Shown here: in pieces, positions 1 to 10,807 of the stretch
How positions within the stretch are numbered: the first letter of the stretch is position 1
Layout: each line of letters opens with the position of its first letter
Made by a program: the position numbers and the translations under genes
Notes under the pieces: model-generated
Database searches by the model: none
The model's input: the letters and a program-made list of their open reading frames with translations, nothing else
Told to the model about the DNA's origin: nothing
Origin: Acidimicrobiaceae bacterium
Lineage (GTDB): Bacteria; Actinomycetota; Acidimicrobiia; Acidimicrobiales; Bog-793
Direction: 5' to 3'
Assembly (NCBI GenBank): GCA_003139355.1
Contig: PLIM01000087.1
Location: 6,573-58,667, forward strand
DNA length: 52,095 nucleotides

Positions 1-57
1 GCCGGAGCCATCGCGATGTTCGAGGTCGCACGGCAGCGGTCGGCAGGACCCGGGTAA
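1..57 (+). CDS. C-terminal fragment of an unidentified ORF running in from upstream (…AGAIAMFEVARQRSAGPG*)
   Basis: Open frame 1 from the window edge to TAA at 55-57; too short to assign. Confidence 0.3.
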   Translation, partial: AGAIAMFEVARQRSAGPG

Positions 58-128
58 CCGATCTCTGCCGGGCCGACTCAGCAGAGCCGCGGTGCTGCCG
101 TCAGGACGGGTCGTTCCCGCGGCGCCGC

Positions 129-1397
129 CTACCGGGACGACATCGGCACGTAGTCGCGGCGTGGGCTTCCGACGAAGAGCTGCCTCGGTCGCGCGATCTT
201 CGTATTGTGCTCGAGCATCTCGACCCAGTGCGCCAACCAGCCCGTGACGCGCGGAATCGCGAACAGCACCGGGAACATCTCGACCGGGAAGCCCATGGCC
301 TGGTAGATGAGACCGGAGTAGAAGTCGATGTTCGGGTAAAGCTTGCGAGAAATGAAGTACTCGTCGGCGAGCGCGACCTCCTCGAGCCCAAGCGCGATGT
401 CAAGGAGCGGGTTCTTGCCTGTGACCTCGAAGACCTTGTAGGCGATGTCCTGGATGATCTTTGCGCGGGGGTCGTAGTTCTTGTAGACGCGATGCCCAAA
501 TCCTTGCAGCCGGCCGTGGCCTTCTTTCACGGCGCGGATGAAGGCCGGAATGTTCTCGCGGGACCCGATCTCGGTGAGCATCCGGATGACAGCCTCGTTC
601 GCACCTCCGTGGAGGGGGCCATAGAGGGCGGCGCAAGCGGCGGCACAAGCCGAGTACGGATCGACGTGTGTCGAGCCGACCACCCGCATAGCGGCCGTCG
701 AGCAATTCTGCTCATGATCCGCATGCAAGATGAAGAGAGCGTCCATTGCCCGCACCAGCGTGGGGTCCGCATCAAAACGGGACTCCGCGGTCTTCAACAC
801 CATCGACAAGAAGTTGGACGGGAAGTCCAGTGAGTTGTCGGGATAGAAGAACGGCATGCCGACGCTGAAGCGGTGTGCCGCTGCGGCGAGAGTCGGCATC
901 TTCGCGATGAGTCGGATGATCTGCTTGTGGCGGGTCTCCGGATCGAAGATGTCCTTGGCGTCGGGATAGTAAGTGGAAAGTGCTGCGACGGCCGAGACGA
1001 GGATCCCCATCGGGTGCGAGTCGTAATGGAAGCCCTCGAGGAACCTCTTGCGCATGTTCTCGTGGATGAACGTGTGGTACGTGATCTCGCGGACCCACTG
1101 CTCGGCCTGTTCAGCGGTCGGTAGGTCGCCATGAAGCAAGAGATACGCGACCTCGAGGTAGGTCGACTGCTCTGCCAACTGCTCGATCGGATAGCCGCGA
1201 TACTCGAGGATTCCCTTGTCCCCGTCCACGAAAGTGATCGCACTTTCGGCTACTGCCGTGGTCATGAACGCGGGGTCGTAGAACCAGATGCCGGGCAGGA
1301 TCTTGCTCCACTGCTCTGCGGAGACTCCGCCGTCGACGATCGGGATCTCGATCGTCTGGCCGTTGCGGTTGTCCGTGATCGTCACGCTCTCTACCAC
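129..1397 (-). CDS. gltA: Citrate synthase
   Basis: 422-aa ORF with citrate synthase motifs (GILEYRGYPIEQLAEQSTYLEVAYLLLHGDLP, LHADHEQNCSTAAMRVVGSTHVDPYS, GPLHGGANEAV, GFGHRVYKNYDPRAKI). Confidence 0.96.
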   Translation of the reverse strand: MVESVTITDNRNGQTIEIPIVDGGVSAEQWSKILPGIWFYDPAFMTTAVAESAITFVDGDKGILEYRGYPIEQLAEQSTYLEVAYLLLHGDLPTAEQAEQWVREITYHTFIHENMRKRFLEGFHYDSHPMGILVSAVAALSTYYPDAKDIFDPETRHKQIIRLIAKMPTLAAAAHRFSVGMPFFYPDNSLDFPSNFLSMVLKTAESRFDADPTLVRAMDALFILHADHEQNCSTAAMRVVGSTHVDPYSACAAACAALYGPLHGGANEAVIRMLTEIGSRENIPAFIRAVKEGHGRLQGFGHRVYKNYDPRAKIIQDIAYKVFEVTGKNPLLDIALGLEEVALADEYFISRKLYPNIDFYSGLIYQAMGFPVEMFPVLFAIPRVTGWLAHWVEMLEHNTKIARPRQLFVGSPRRDYVPMSSR

Positions 1398-1783
1398 GAC
1401 TTCAGACCTCCAGTTGGCTCTCTGCCAGGCTGACGTCGTTGGCGCCCGGTTTTGCGGTTGACGAACTGGCTCACGCCGTCGTCACATCCTATGACGGTGC
1501 CGGACAGAGCCGGTCCGCGGCAGACGGTGCCGATCCAAAGACGGCGCGCCAGGGGCCCGGCAGGGGTGCAGCCCGCCCTACCGGCCGCTTCCTGCGCTCG
1601 CTCGGCGGTAGCATGCCGGGCGCCCCTCGGGGGCGACGAGAGCCCGCAGGTGGCCCCAGATCTGATCTCCGTCAGAGGAGTCCGTGGATTGCAGCGCGAA
1701 CGCGAGAGCGGTGCAGAGCGTGATCGCCGCGGCGCCGACCAGGACAACCCTGCCGCGAACCACTGCCCCGTAGGTCGTCGGCG

Positions 1784-2449
1784 ATGACCGAGCGTTCCCC
1801 TCAGCGCCTCCGCGAGAACCCGGGGACCCCGCTCAGCTCCGGATTGGAGCGGGCACAGATGCAGGCGACGATCCTTGCCGAAATCGCATCATCGTCGCCG
1901 CGACCGCCTGTAGCGGTCGAGATCGGATGTGGCGACGGCATGGCCACAGCTGTCACAGCGACCCTCTGCGAACCGACGCCAGGAACGAACGTCACCATCA
2001 TCGGGCTCGACTGGTCGTGCGCTGCGCTCGATCTCGCGCGGCGACGCGGCGTTCCCATGGTGCGTGCCGTGATAGACGGCTCCGGCCTCCCTCTGGCTTC
2101 CGGCAGTGTGGATGTGGTCATCATGAGCGAGCTGATCGAGCACCTGGTGGATACCGATGTCGCGCTCACGGAAGCAGGACGAGTGCTCGTTCCCGGCGGG
2201 AGTTTGCTGTTGTCGACGCCAAATCTGGCGGCTTGGTGCAAGCGCGTGATCCTCGCGCTCGAGGTTCAGCCGCTCTTCACCGAAGTCGGCCTGCGTAGTA
2301 TCTACGGCCGGCCGGGTCGCGAGGTGGTCGGTCGTCTGCGCGTCTTCACCTGCCGCGCACTCGAGGAGCTGCTGGCTTCCGCCGGATTTGTCGAGCGCAC
2401 ACCCAGCCTCTCGTCGATTCTTCTCGCATCTGCAAGATGGCCGACGTGA
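1784..2449 (+). CDS. Class I SAM-dependent methyltransferase
   Basis: VEIGCGDG motif I, LDLARRRGVPMVRAVIDGSGLPLASGSVDVVIMSELIEHL (Methyltransf_11-like). Confidence 0.8.
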   Translation: MTERSPQRLRENPGTPLSSGLERAQMQATILAEIASSSPRPPVAVEIGCGDGMATAVTATLCEPTPGTNVTIIGLDWSCAALDLARRRGVPMVRAVIDGSGLPLASGSVDVVIMSELIEHLVDTDVALTEAGRVLVPGGSLLLSTPNLAAWCKRVILALEVQPLFTEVGLRSIYGRPGREVVGRLRVFTCRALEELLASAGFVERTPSLSSILLASARWPT

Positions 2450-3348
2450 CTCTGGACAGCCACACCTCAGCAGGGATCGCAATCGCGGCGATGTCGGCGC
2501 TGTTCACAGGCTCCGGCACGGTCGTGGAGAAGGTCGCTCTCCAACGGCTGCCCGACATTCACGCGCGGCACTTGTGGGTGATGATCCGCACCTTGTGCGC
2601 TTCGCCGCAGTGGCTCTGGGGTTGCTGCTTGCTGCTGGGGGGTCTCGTGTGCCAGGGCCTGGCTTTGTCCCTGGCACCGATCTCGGTGGCTCAGCCGATC
2701 TTCGCTTCTGGGATCGTCCTTCTGCTCGTGCTCTCACATTTCGTGCTGCACGATCGTCTTCGGCGCGTGGAGTGGTTGGCCCTGGCGACCATCGTTGTCG
2801 CCTTGGTCTTGCTCGGTTTGTCGATCGACACGCGTGTGGATCACGCAGGTGGCCCTGCGAGCCTGCTGTACCTCTTGCTTGCCGCGATCCCAACCTCTGC
2901 GGTCGGTCTCGCCCTTTTTGTGGTAGCGGACCGGGCCCACCGGTCGCGGCGCCGGATCAGGCACTTGCGAGCCCCACTGTTCGGCGTGGCCGCAGGTCTC
3001 CTCTACGGCGTGGCCGGACTCGGCCTGAAGGCGGCGGCGACCTTCGTCCAACGCTGGGGGCTCATCGGCTCGATCCCTCACCTGGTGACTTCCCCTGACC
3101 TCTACCTGCTCGCCGTCGCCATGGCGACCGGCCTCGTGCTGTTCCAAACGGGTCTGCAACGTTGCTCGGCGTCGGTCGTGTCACCGGTGAACATAGTGAC
3201 TTCCACCTCTTACGTCATCGCCGTCGGGACCCTGCTGTTCAACGAGCACCTACCCACCTCCGCCGGTCCCTTGGGGCTGCGGATAGCGGGCTTCGCCGGC
3301 GTGGTGTTCGGCCTTGTCACCCTTGCGGTTGCGGGCGAGGTCGGCTAG
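2437..3348 (+). CDS. DMT/EamA-type integral membrane transporter
   Basis: 303 aa, about 9-10 hydrophobic segments, internal repeat typical of DMT proteins; overlaps the preceding methyltransferase by 13 bp. Confidence 0.7.
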   Translation: MADVTLDSHTSAGIAIAAMSALFTGSGTVVEKVALQRLPDIHARHLWVMIRTLCASPQWLWGCCLLLGGLVCQGLALSLAPISVAQPIFASGIVLLLVLSHFVLHDRLRRVEWLALATIVVALVLLGLSIDTRVDHAGGPASLLYLLLAAIPTSAVGLALFVVADRAHRSRRRIRHLRAPLFGVAAGLLYGVAGLGLKAAATFVQRWGLIGSIPHLVTSPDLYLLAVAMATGLVLFQTGLQRCSASVVSPVNIVTSTSYVIAVGTLLFNEHLPTSAGPLGLRIAGFAGVVFGLVTLAVAGEVG

Positions 3349-3407
3349 ATCGGCGTCACGGGCGCCGAACACTCGGGTCGAGAGGTCACATCAGACGGTG
3401 GAGTGGC

Positions 3408-3860
3408 TCAGCTCAGGTCCAGCCGGTAGACGTTCGTCTCTCGTTTCACGAAACCAGCCCTCTCGTACAAACGGTTCGCCGCCTCCCTCGACGGTCGCGA
3501 CGTCAAGTTGACGTGGCGGGCACCTAGGTCGCGGGCGAGCCGGACGGCTTCAAAGGCCAATGCAGCGCCGACACCATGACCCCGGGCCGACTCGTCTACG
3601 ACGACGTCTTCGATCACCGCGTGCAGCCCTGTCGGGATTCGGTAGGTGACGAGTGTGATCGTGCCGACGATCGCGTCGCCGCGCGAAGCCAGACGGGCGA
3701 CGAGCAGGGAGCTGCCCGGTGAGGCCACGATCTGCTCGAGGGCAGCGCGATCAGGCGGCACAGCGGTCGAGGACAGTTGCGGCACTAGGCGTGCAATGAC
3801 GTCGACGATCTCGTCGGTCGCCTCCGAGACGCGCTCGACGAGGATGCTATTGGCCTTCAT
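3408..3860 (-). CDS. GNAT family N-acetyltransferase
   Basis: VIEDVVVDESARGHGVGAALAFEAVRLARDLGARHVNLTSRPSREAANRLYERAGFVKRETNVYRLDL. Confidence 0.9.
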   Translation of the reverse strand: MKANSILVERVSEATDEIVDVIARLVPQLSSTAVPPDRAALEQIVASPGSSLLVARLASRGDAIVGTITLVTYRIPTGLHAVIEDVVVDESARGHGVGAALAFEAVRLARDLGARHVNLTSRPSREAANRLYERAGFVKRETNVYRLDLS

Positions 3861-4734
3861 GCGGGCGAGTGTATCGAGGGGCCTTCTCCTGCTCGAAGCT
3901 CAAGCTCGAGCCAGCCGGGATTGCCTCTGGGGCCTCTCGCCGCCAAATTGGCCGGCGGGGCCAGTCGAAGAGAACCTCGGCCGAGTCGCCTCGTATCGCG
4001 GCGAACGCGTGAGCGCTCCACACACCGGCATTGGCCAGCGGGGCAGGTAGCGAGTCCTCGCCGAACCACCCGACGTCGGCACACTCGAGCGGGTGGGCCC
4101 TCAGCGTGCCGCCCACGGTCCGAAGGTGGAACACGAGCGAGTAGAGCGGCACTTGTGTGAAGCCGAGCCGGAGTCCGTCGAGGACCATGACCAGGCGAAC
4201 AGGCTCGACGTCGATGCCCGTCTCCTCGAGAACTTCCTTCACTGCGACCTCGGCCGCCGAGTAGCCCACGTCGGCCCAGCCGGTCGGGTAGAGCCAGGCT
4301 CCCGAATCCGCCCGCTGCACGAGCAGGATCTGACCCTCGTCGTTGCCGACGATTGCCCCGATCGCAACCTTCGGTGTCACGTATCCAGCGGTGCCTTGGC
4401 GCACGTCCCCCATCCACTCGAGGACGAGGTCGTTCGCGGCGCTCGTTGCCACCGGTTGGCCGTCGCGTGCGAGCGCCGAGGCAGCGGCCGCGCGGATATC
4501 TCCGGCGACGCTCAGGATCTCCTCGTAGCGCTCCTGTTCGTAGAGGTTCTTGGTGAACGCGAGACCTGTCCTCGCAATGGCGGCAAGCGTTTCTCCCCAC
4601 CGAACAAGATCTCGCGTCGACGCCGGCACCTCACCCACGCGTCCGACCCTAATGCTGGGCACCCGGGTCGGGCGCACCGCGACCTTCGGTGCGCGATCAT
4701 GGCCGACGTGAGCGTCAAGCAGGACTGCCGGCAC
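3847..4734 (-). CDS. NUDIX hydrolase with N-terminal helical NUDIX-associated domain
   Basis: NUDIX-box-like GWADVGYSAAEVAVKEVLEETGIDV preceded by LAAIARTGLAFTKNLYEQERYEEILSVAGDI; the true start is probably inside the ORF. Confidence 0.85.
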   Translation of the reverse strand: MPAVLLDAHVGHDRAPKVAVRPTRVPSIRVGRVGEVPASTRDLVRWGETLAAIARTGLAFTKNLYEQERYEEILSVAGDIRAAAASALARDGQPVATSAANDLVLEWMGDVRQGTAGYVTPKVAIGAIVGNDEGQILLVQRADSGAWLYPTGWADVGYSAAEVAVKEVLEETGIDVEPVRLVMVLDGLRLGFTQVPLYSLVFHLRTVGGTLRAHPLECADVGWFGEDSLPAPLANAGVWSAHAFAAIRGDSAEVLFDWPRRPIWRREAPEAIPAGSSLSFEQEKAPRYTRPHEGQ

Positions 4735-4914
4735 TACGTCATGCAGACTGTGCGCCCAGGTGAGCGTACCGAGCGCTGCCGTCTCGGAGCTGCCGAGACA
4801 GTCCCCTTTGCGTGCCCGGACGCCTGCGTGTTCTACGAGGCCCGCCGGATCGCGACCAGCGGCTGGCAGGTTCGTGCCCGGGGCGGCGAAGACCCTCCGA
4901 CAACCAGGCGCTGA
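4699..4914 (+). CDS. Small cysteine-containing conserved-type protein (71 aa)
   Basis: ATG at 4699 inside longer ORF 4093..4914; MADVSVKQDCRHYVMQTVRPGERTERCRLGAAETVPFACPDACVFYEARR has four ordered Cys (C-x17-C-x11-C-x3-C). Confidence 0.55.
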   Translation: MADVSVKQDCRHYVMQTVRPGERTERCRLGAAETVPFACPDACVFYEARRIATSGWQVRARGGEDPPTTRR

Positions 4915-4975
4915 ACGGAGGCCAGGGGGATCTGGCGTCGTTGGAGGCTGCGAAGCTGCCGTTGGCCTGGGCCGG

Positions 4976-5212
4976 TCAACTCTCCAGGACGTCTCCCAGG
5001 CGGACGACGCTGACGCCGATCTCCTCGAGCCACGCCACCGCGCCTTCGATCGCTGTCGGAGCGCCGTCGAGCTCGCAGATGATCCAGCCTTGGTGCGCTT
5101 CCACGTTCGCTCTGCGAATGTTCGGCTCGACGTCGAAGCGATGGACGAGCTGGGCCACCACCGGCTCGCGAACCAGCTCCTCAGGGAAAGTGAGCCGGAC
5201 CCGCGTGCTCAT
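4976..5212 (-). CDS. NIL domain-containing protein
   Basis: 78 aa: VRLTFPEELVREPVVAQLVHRFDVEPNIRRANVEAHQGWIICELDGAPTAIEGAVAWLEEIGVSV resembles the NIL (ACT-like) domain. Confidence 0.8.
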   Translation of the reverse strand: MSTRVRLTFPEELVREPVVAQLVHRFDVEPNIRRANVEAHQGWIICELDGAPTAIEGAVAWLEEIGVSVVRLGDVLES

Positions 5213-6075
5213 CGGCGGACGCCGGCCGCGGCCGCGGCCGCAGAAGACAGGCTGCCCGAACGGAGCCCTTTGAGATCAAGGGTCACGTACCGGTACCCGG
5301 CGCCTCGGACCGCCGTGACGATCTCGTCACGGGTGTCGATCGCACGATCGAGGTCTGCCAGGGGGAGCTCGATTCGAGCGAGATCGCCGTGATGGCGGAC
5401 CCGCAGCGCATCGAAGCCGAGCCGCCGCAAGGATGATTCCGCCGCCGCCACTTGGCCGAGGACCCCCACACTGACCGGCGTGCCGTACGGCAGCCTCGAT
5501 GCCAGGCACGCGGTCGCGGGACGATCCCAGGTACGAAGCCCAAGCATCTGCGACACCTCACGGACCATCGCCTTGTCCAGCCCTGCCTGGACGAGAGGGA
5601 AGACTGCACCCCGCTCGGCGGCCGCCTTCTGCCCGGGGCGGTGGTCGCTGAGGTCGTCGAGGTTGACGCCCAGCACGACGGTCGCCTGCTCGGACTCGGC
5701 CAGAGGCACGAGTACGTCCATCAGCTCGCGTTTGCAGTGGTAGCAACGATCGAGATCATTGCGCACATAGGCAGGATCGTCGAGCTCCCGTGTGGTGACA
5801 GCGACCCAGCGCAAGCCCCACTCGCCTGCGATCCCGGCGCAGTGGGCTTGGTCCTCCGGTGCAAGAGAGGGAGAGACGGCGGTCGCGCAAAGCACTTGTC
5901 GCGCTCCTAGGAGCTTCGTCGCGACGGCCGCAACCAGGGCAGAGTCGACGCCGCCGGAGAAAGCGACGACGACACGGCCGAGGCGGGCCAGGACGGCTTG
6001 CAGGCGGACGAGCGCGTCCCCCGTCAGCTCTGCGGGATTGCCCCCGGTCACCGGCTCAGCGTATGCCGACGCCAC
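5209..6075 (-). CDS. larE: ATP-dependent sacrificial sulfur transferase LarE
   Basis: PP-loop VVAFSGGVDSALVA, RCYHCKRELMDVL, DRPATACLASRLPYGTPV. Confidence 0.88.
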   Translation of the reverse strand: MASAYAEPVTGGNPAELTGDALVRLQAVLARLGRVVVAFSGGVDSALVAAVATKLLGARQVLCATAVSPSLAPEDQAHCAGIAGEWGLRWVAVTTRELDDPAYVRNDLDRCYHCKRELMDVLVPLAESEQATVVLGVNLDDLSDHRPGQKAAAERGAVFPLVQAGLDKAMVREVSQMLGLRTWDRPATACLASRLPYGTPVSVGVLGQVAAAESSLRRLGFDALRVRHHGDLARIELPLADLDRAIDTRDEIVTAVRGAGYRYVTLDLKGLRSGSLSSAAAAAAGVRR

Positions 6076-6748
6076 TTAGAACCTCCGCAGCCCCTCCGAC
6101 CATCCCGGTGTAGAAGGGGCCAAACTCCGCGTAACGTGTCGAGGCCTCATCAAAGCGCATCGAGTACACGCAATCCTTCAAGTCGTCGGGGTGAATACCG
6201 AACAGGGTGACTCCCCACTCCCAGTCGTCCAGTCCCGTCGAGCCGGTCACGAGCTGAAGCACCCGGCCACGAAAGTTGCGACCTGCGGTCCCGTGTCCTC
6301 TCATGAGATCCATCCGGTCGTCGAAGCTCAGTGCGTACCAGTTCTCGGCACCGGGGGCGCGGCGCTTGGACATCGGATAGAAGCACATGGCCGCCATGCC
6401 CTCTGGTGGAAGCGTCGGGTACAGCCGAGCCTGTCTCATGTCTTCAGGCACGCCGACGGCGTACTCGGACACCTCGGTCAGCGAGACGTAGGAATCGACG
6501 ACGTCAAGGCCGCCGGTCTGCAGCTCGGTCTGCAAGCGCCGGAGCCGCCTCAGGTCCGGGCCGAGCGCGAGAACGCAAACGTCGGCCTTGTGCCCCAGCA
6601 TGGCCGCGGTCACGACCTGGCAGTCGTGCTTGCGTGCGGCGTCGATCGCATCGAGAAGTGACCGCGCCTTCGCCTCGGGTCGCGGCTTGCAGAACAAATG
6701 CAGCACGCCCCAGCCGGTGTTCGGGCTTACCGGTGCGTCTTCAGGCAC
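6056..6748 (-). CDS. hemQ: Coproheme decarboxylase / chlorite dismutase-family HemQ (ChdC)
   Basis: YPMSKRR…NWYALSFDDRMDLMRGHGTAGRNFRGRVLQLVTGSTGLDDWEWGVTLFGIHPDDLKDCVYSMRFDEASTRYAEFGPFYTG. Confidence 0.92.
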   Translation of the reverse strand: MPEDAPVSPNTGWGVLHLFCKPRPEAKARSLLDAIDAARKHDCQVVTAAMLGHKADVCVLALGPDLRRLRRLQTELQTGGLDVVDSYVSLTEVSEYAVGVPEDMRQARLYPTLPPEGMAAMCFYPMSKRRAPGAENWYALSFDDRMDLMRGHGTAGRNFRGRVLQLVTGSTGLDDWEWGVTLFGIHPDDLKDCVYSMRFDEASTRYAEFGPFYTGMVGGAAEVLSGVGIR

Positions 6749-6915
6749 GAGGGGCTCCGGCAGTCACGGCTTGGAGTCTACGGACAGCTTGAGGAGCCGG
6801 CGCGAAGGCGGCGCGTCACCGGGTCCTCGGGCGCCGTCCACGAGGCGCCAGGCCGGGGCCAGGCCGGCCCGGCTGTGGCAGCCCTTCCGGGTGTCGGCGA
6901 ACGTGTTCCGAACGC

Positions 6916-6949
6916 GCCACCAGGGACGCCTTGCGGCGTCCCTGGTGGC
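6916..6949 (-). terminator. Strong hairpin, likely terminator of groEL
   Basis: Perfect 15-bp stem GCCACCAGGGACGCC-TTGC-GGCGTCCCTGGTGGC about 32 bp past the groEL stop; no clear U-tract. Confidence 0.72.
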
Positions 6950-6980
6950 CCTTGGGTTCATTGACCCCTTGGTGTCGGGA

Positions 6981-8670
<1,690 letters not shown>

Positions 8671-8821
8671 TAGCAAACCACGCCAGGCGCTCTCGCGCAA
8701 CTGCGCCCCAAGATCCCCTGGTCAAAGCCCTGACTACCGAGGCGGGCGCGTGGCCTTGGGGTTGTCCCCCGGGGGGCCTTGGTCTGCCGCGGACCGCGCC
8801 GCCACCGTCGATGCCCCGGCC

Positions 8822-9097
8822 TCAGCCGCCTGCAACCGCCGGGATAATTGACAGTGTGGTGCCGGCCGGAAGGCCGGTGTCGAGTCCTTGGAGGAAGCGA
8901 ACGTCCTCGTCCGCGACGAACAGGTTCACGAAACGCCGCAACGTGCCCTGCTCGTCCAGCAGACGCGCCTTCATTCCCGGATGGTCGCGTTCGAGCATGT
9001 CTATCGCCTCGCGCACAGTCACGGCTTCGACCTCGACTTCACCTGCACCTCCGGTCAACGGCCGGAGCTGGGTCGGGACGCGAACGGTGACGCTCAT
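8822..9097 (-). CDS. ThiS/MoaD-like ubiquitin-fold sulfur carrier protein
   Basis: 91 aa, VTVRVPTQLRPLTGG…VRFLQGLDTGLPAGTTLSIIPAVAGG; C-terminal GG; ATGA overlap with the upstream threonine synthase. Confidence 0.86.
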   Translation of the reverse strand: MSVTVRVPTQLRPLTGGAGEVEVEAVTVREAIDMLERDHPGMKARLLDEQGTLRRFVNLFVADEDVRFLQGLDTGLPAGTTLSIIPAVAGG

Positions 9098-10350
9098 CGC
9101 TTCGCCGCCCTCAGGTATCCGTCACGGTCGATCAGCTCGGCGACGGCTTCGAGAGTCGGCGGAATGGTCGCCGACGGCCCGACTGCACCGGCGAGTGCCT
9201 CGACGGTTTTGAGACCGGTGCCCGTGACGTAGACGACGACACGTTCATCGGGCCGGACGATACCCGCGTCAGCCAGCTTGGCAAGCGTCGCCACGGTCAC
9301 GCCTCCCGCGGTCTCGGCGAAGATCCCTTCGGTGCGGGCCAGCAAACGGATTCCCTCGATGATCTCCTCGTCGGTGACCGCCGCGATCGCACCTCCGCTG
9401 CGGCGAACCGCGTCGAGGGCGTACCAGCCGTCCGCCGGATTGCCTATCGCAAGCGACTTCGCGATCGTCGCGGGCTTGACCGGCCGCACGTGGTCGGCTC
9501 CATCGGCGAATGCAGTCGCCACGGGCGAGCAACCCTGTGCCTGCGCGCCGGAGATCCTGACCTCGCTTTCGCCGTGGACGAGGCCGAGCTCGGAAAGCTC
9601 GCGAAACCCCTTGTCGATCTTGGTGAGCTGGCTTCCGGACGCAATTGGGACCACGACGTGGTCGGGGAGCTGCCAGCCGAGCTGCTCGGCGACCTCGAAG
9701 GCCAGCGTCTTCGAGCCTTCGGCGTAGTAGGGCCGAATGTTGACGTTGACGAAGGCCCACTCGGTGAATTCGCTTGCCAGCTCCGCGCAAAGGCGGTTCA
9801 CGTCGTCGTAGCTGCCTTCGACCGCGACGAGGTGTCCGCCGAAGACTGCGGTCGTGATGAGTTTCACGGCCTCGAGATCGTGAGGCACGAACACGAACGA
9901 TTCCATGCCGGCCCGAGCGGCGTGGGCGGCGAGCGAATTCGCGAGATTGCCGGTCGAGGCGCACGCGGCGACCTTGAACCCGAGCTCACGGGCCTTGGTG
10001 AGAGCTACTGCGACAACTCGGTCCTTGAACGAGCCTGTCGGGTTGCGGGTGTCGTCCTTCACCCAGACCTCACCGAGCCCGAGCTCGGCGGCGAGACGGT
10101 CGGCCAGGATCAGTGGCGTGAACCCGGACCCGAGGTCGACCGGCGATTCGGCCGAGACCGGAAGAAGGTCCGCGTACCGCCACATGTTGGGCGGCCCGGC
10201 CGCGATGCGTTCGCGGGTAACTGTTCTCCGCAGCGCATCGTGGTCGTACGCGACCTCGAGCGGCCCGAAACAGAACTCGCACACATGGAGCGCCTCAGCC
10301 GCGTACCTGCGTGCGCACTCCCGACAGCGAAGCCCGACGACATGACCCAC
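9094..10350 (-). CDS. thrC: Threonine synthase family PLP enzyme with N-terminal zinc ribbon
   Basis: CRECARRYAAEALHVCEFC zinc ribbon; PLP motif [38 protein letters not shown]. Confidence 0.88.
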   Translation of the reverse strand: MGHVVGLRCRECARRYAAEALHVCEFCFGPLEVAYDHDALRRTVTRERIAAGPPNMWRYADLLPVSAESPVDLGSGFTPLILADRLAAELGLGEVWVKDDTRNPTGSFKDRVVAVALTKARELGFKVAACASTGNLANSLAAHAARAGMESFVFVPHDLEAVKLITTAVFGGHLVAVEGSYDDVNRLCAELASEFTEWAFVNVNIRPYYAEGSKTLAFEVAEQLGWQLPDHVVVPIASGSQLTKIDKGFRELSELGLVHGESEVRISGAQAQGCSPVATAFADGADHVRPVKPATIAKSLAIGNPADGWYALDAVRRSGGAIAAVTDEEIIEGIRLLARTEGIFAETAGGVTVATLAKLADAGIVRPDERVVVYVTGTGLKTVEALAGAVGPSATIPPTLEAVAELIDRDGYLRAAKR

Positions 10351-10570
10351 AGGACCCTCCTCATCGTTCGGGCATTGGCACCTGGCACTGCCCAGGAGGC
10401 TCGTGCTGGTTGTCGCGGCTTTCGTCGGGCCCGATCCCTCGGCCGCTCTTGATGATGGGCCTCAAGTGTGGACCACAGCCCGGCGCACGTCAAAGGATGC
10501 CGACCACGTGTCGATGATCACCTACGAGCAAACCTTGTCGGTGTCACAAGCCCTAACGTGGCGTCCGACC

Positions 10571-10807
10571 ATGGCCGCCGTATCCGATGTCACTACGCCG
10601 ATTGCTTGTTATCACCACGGGGGCTTCCCGGTCGCCGAGTTGCGGGCGATGAAGAAGAACCAGCGGGTCTCGGCCTGCACCCCCGCTCGCGACGAGAACG
10701 CGATTGTCGGTGCTCGCCGCGGGGCCCTCGGGCGCATCGAGCTTGCTCCCCAAGCCCGAGACGTCCGGGACGTCGCACTGCGTCGCGCAGGAGTACGGGT
10801 CGCATGA
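10571..10807 (+). pseudogene. Probable truncated N-terminal fragment of a GpgS-like (glucosyl-3-phosphoglycerate synthase) GT2 glycosyltransferase
   Basis: Frame of ORF 10403..10807: ACYHHGGFPVAELRAMKKNQRVSACTPARDENAIVGA resembles the GpgS/GT2 N-terminus; the following GT2 catalytic region is absent; ATGA overlap with otsA. Confidence 0.45.

Noticed and set aside
1578-1763. 61-aa minus-strand ORF with a hydrophobic N-terminus (MVRGRVVLVGAAAITLCTALAFALQ…)
   Set aside because: Could be a small membrane or exported protein, but too short and unsupported to call.
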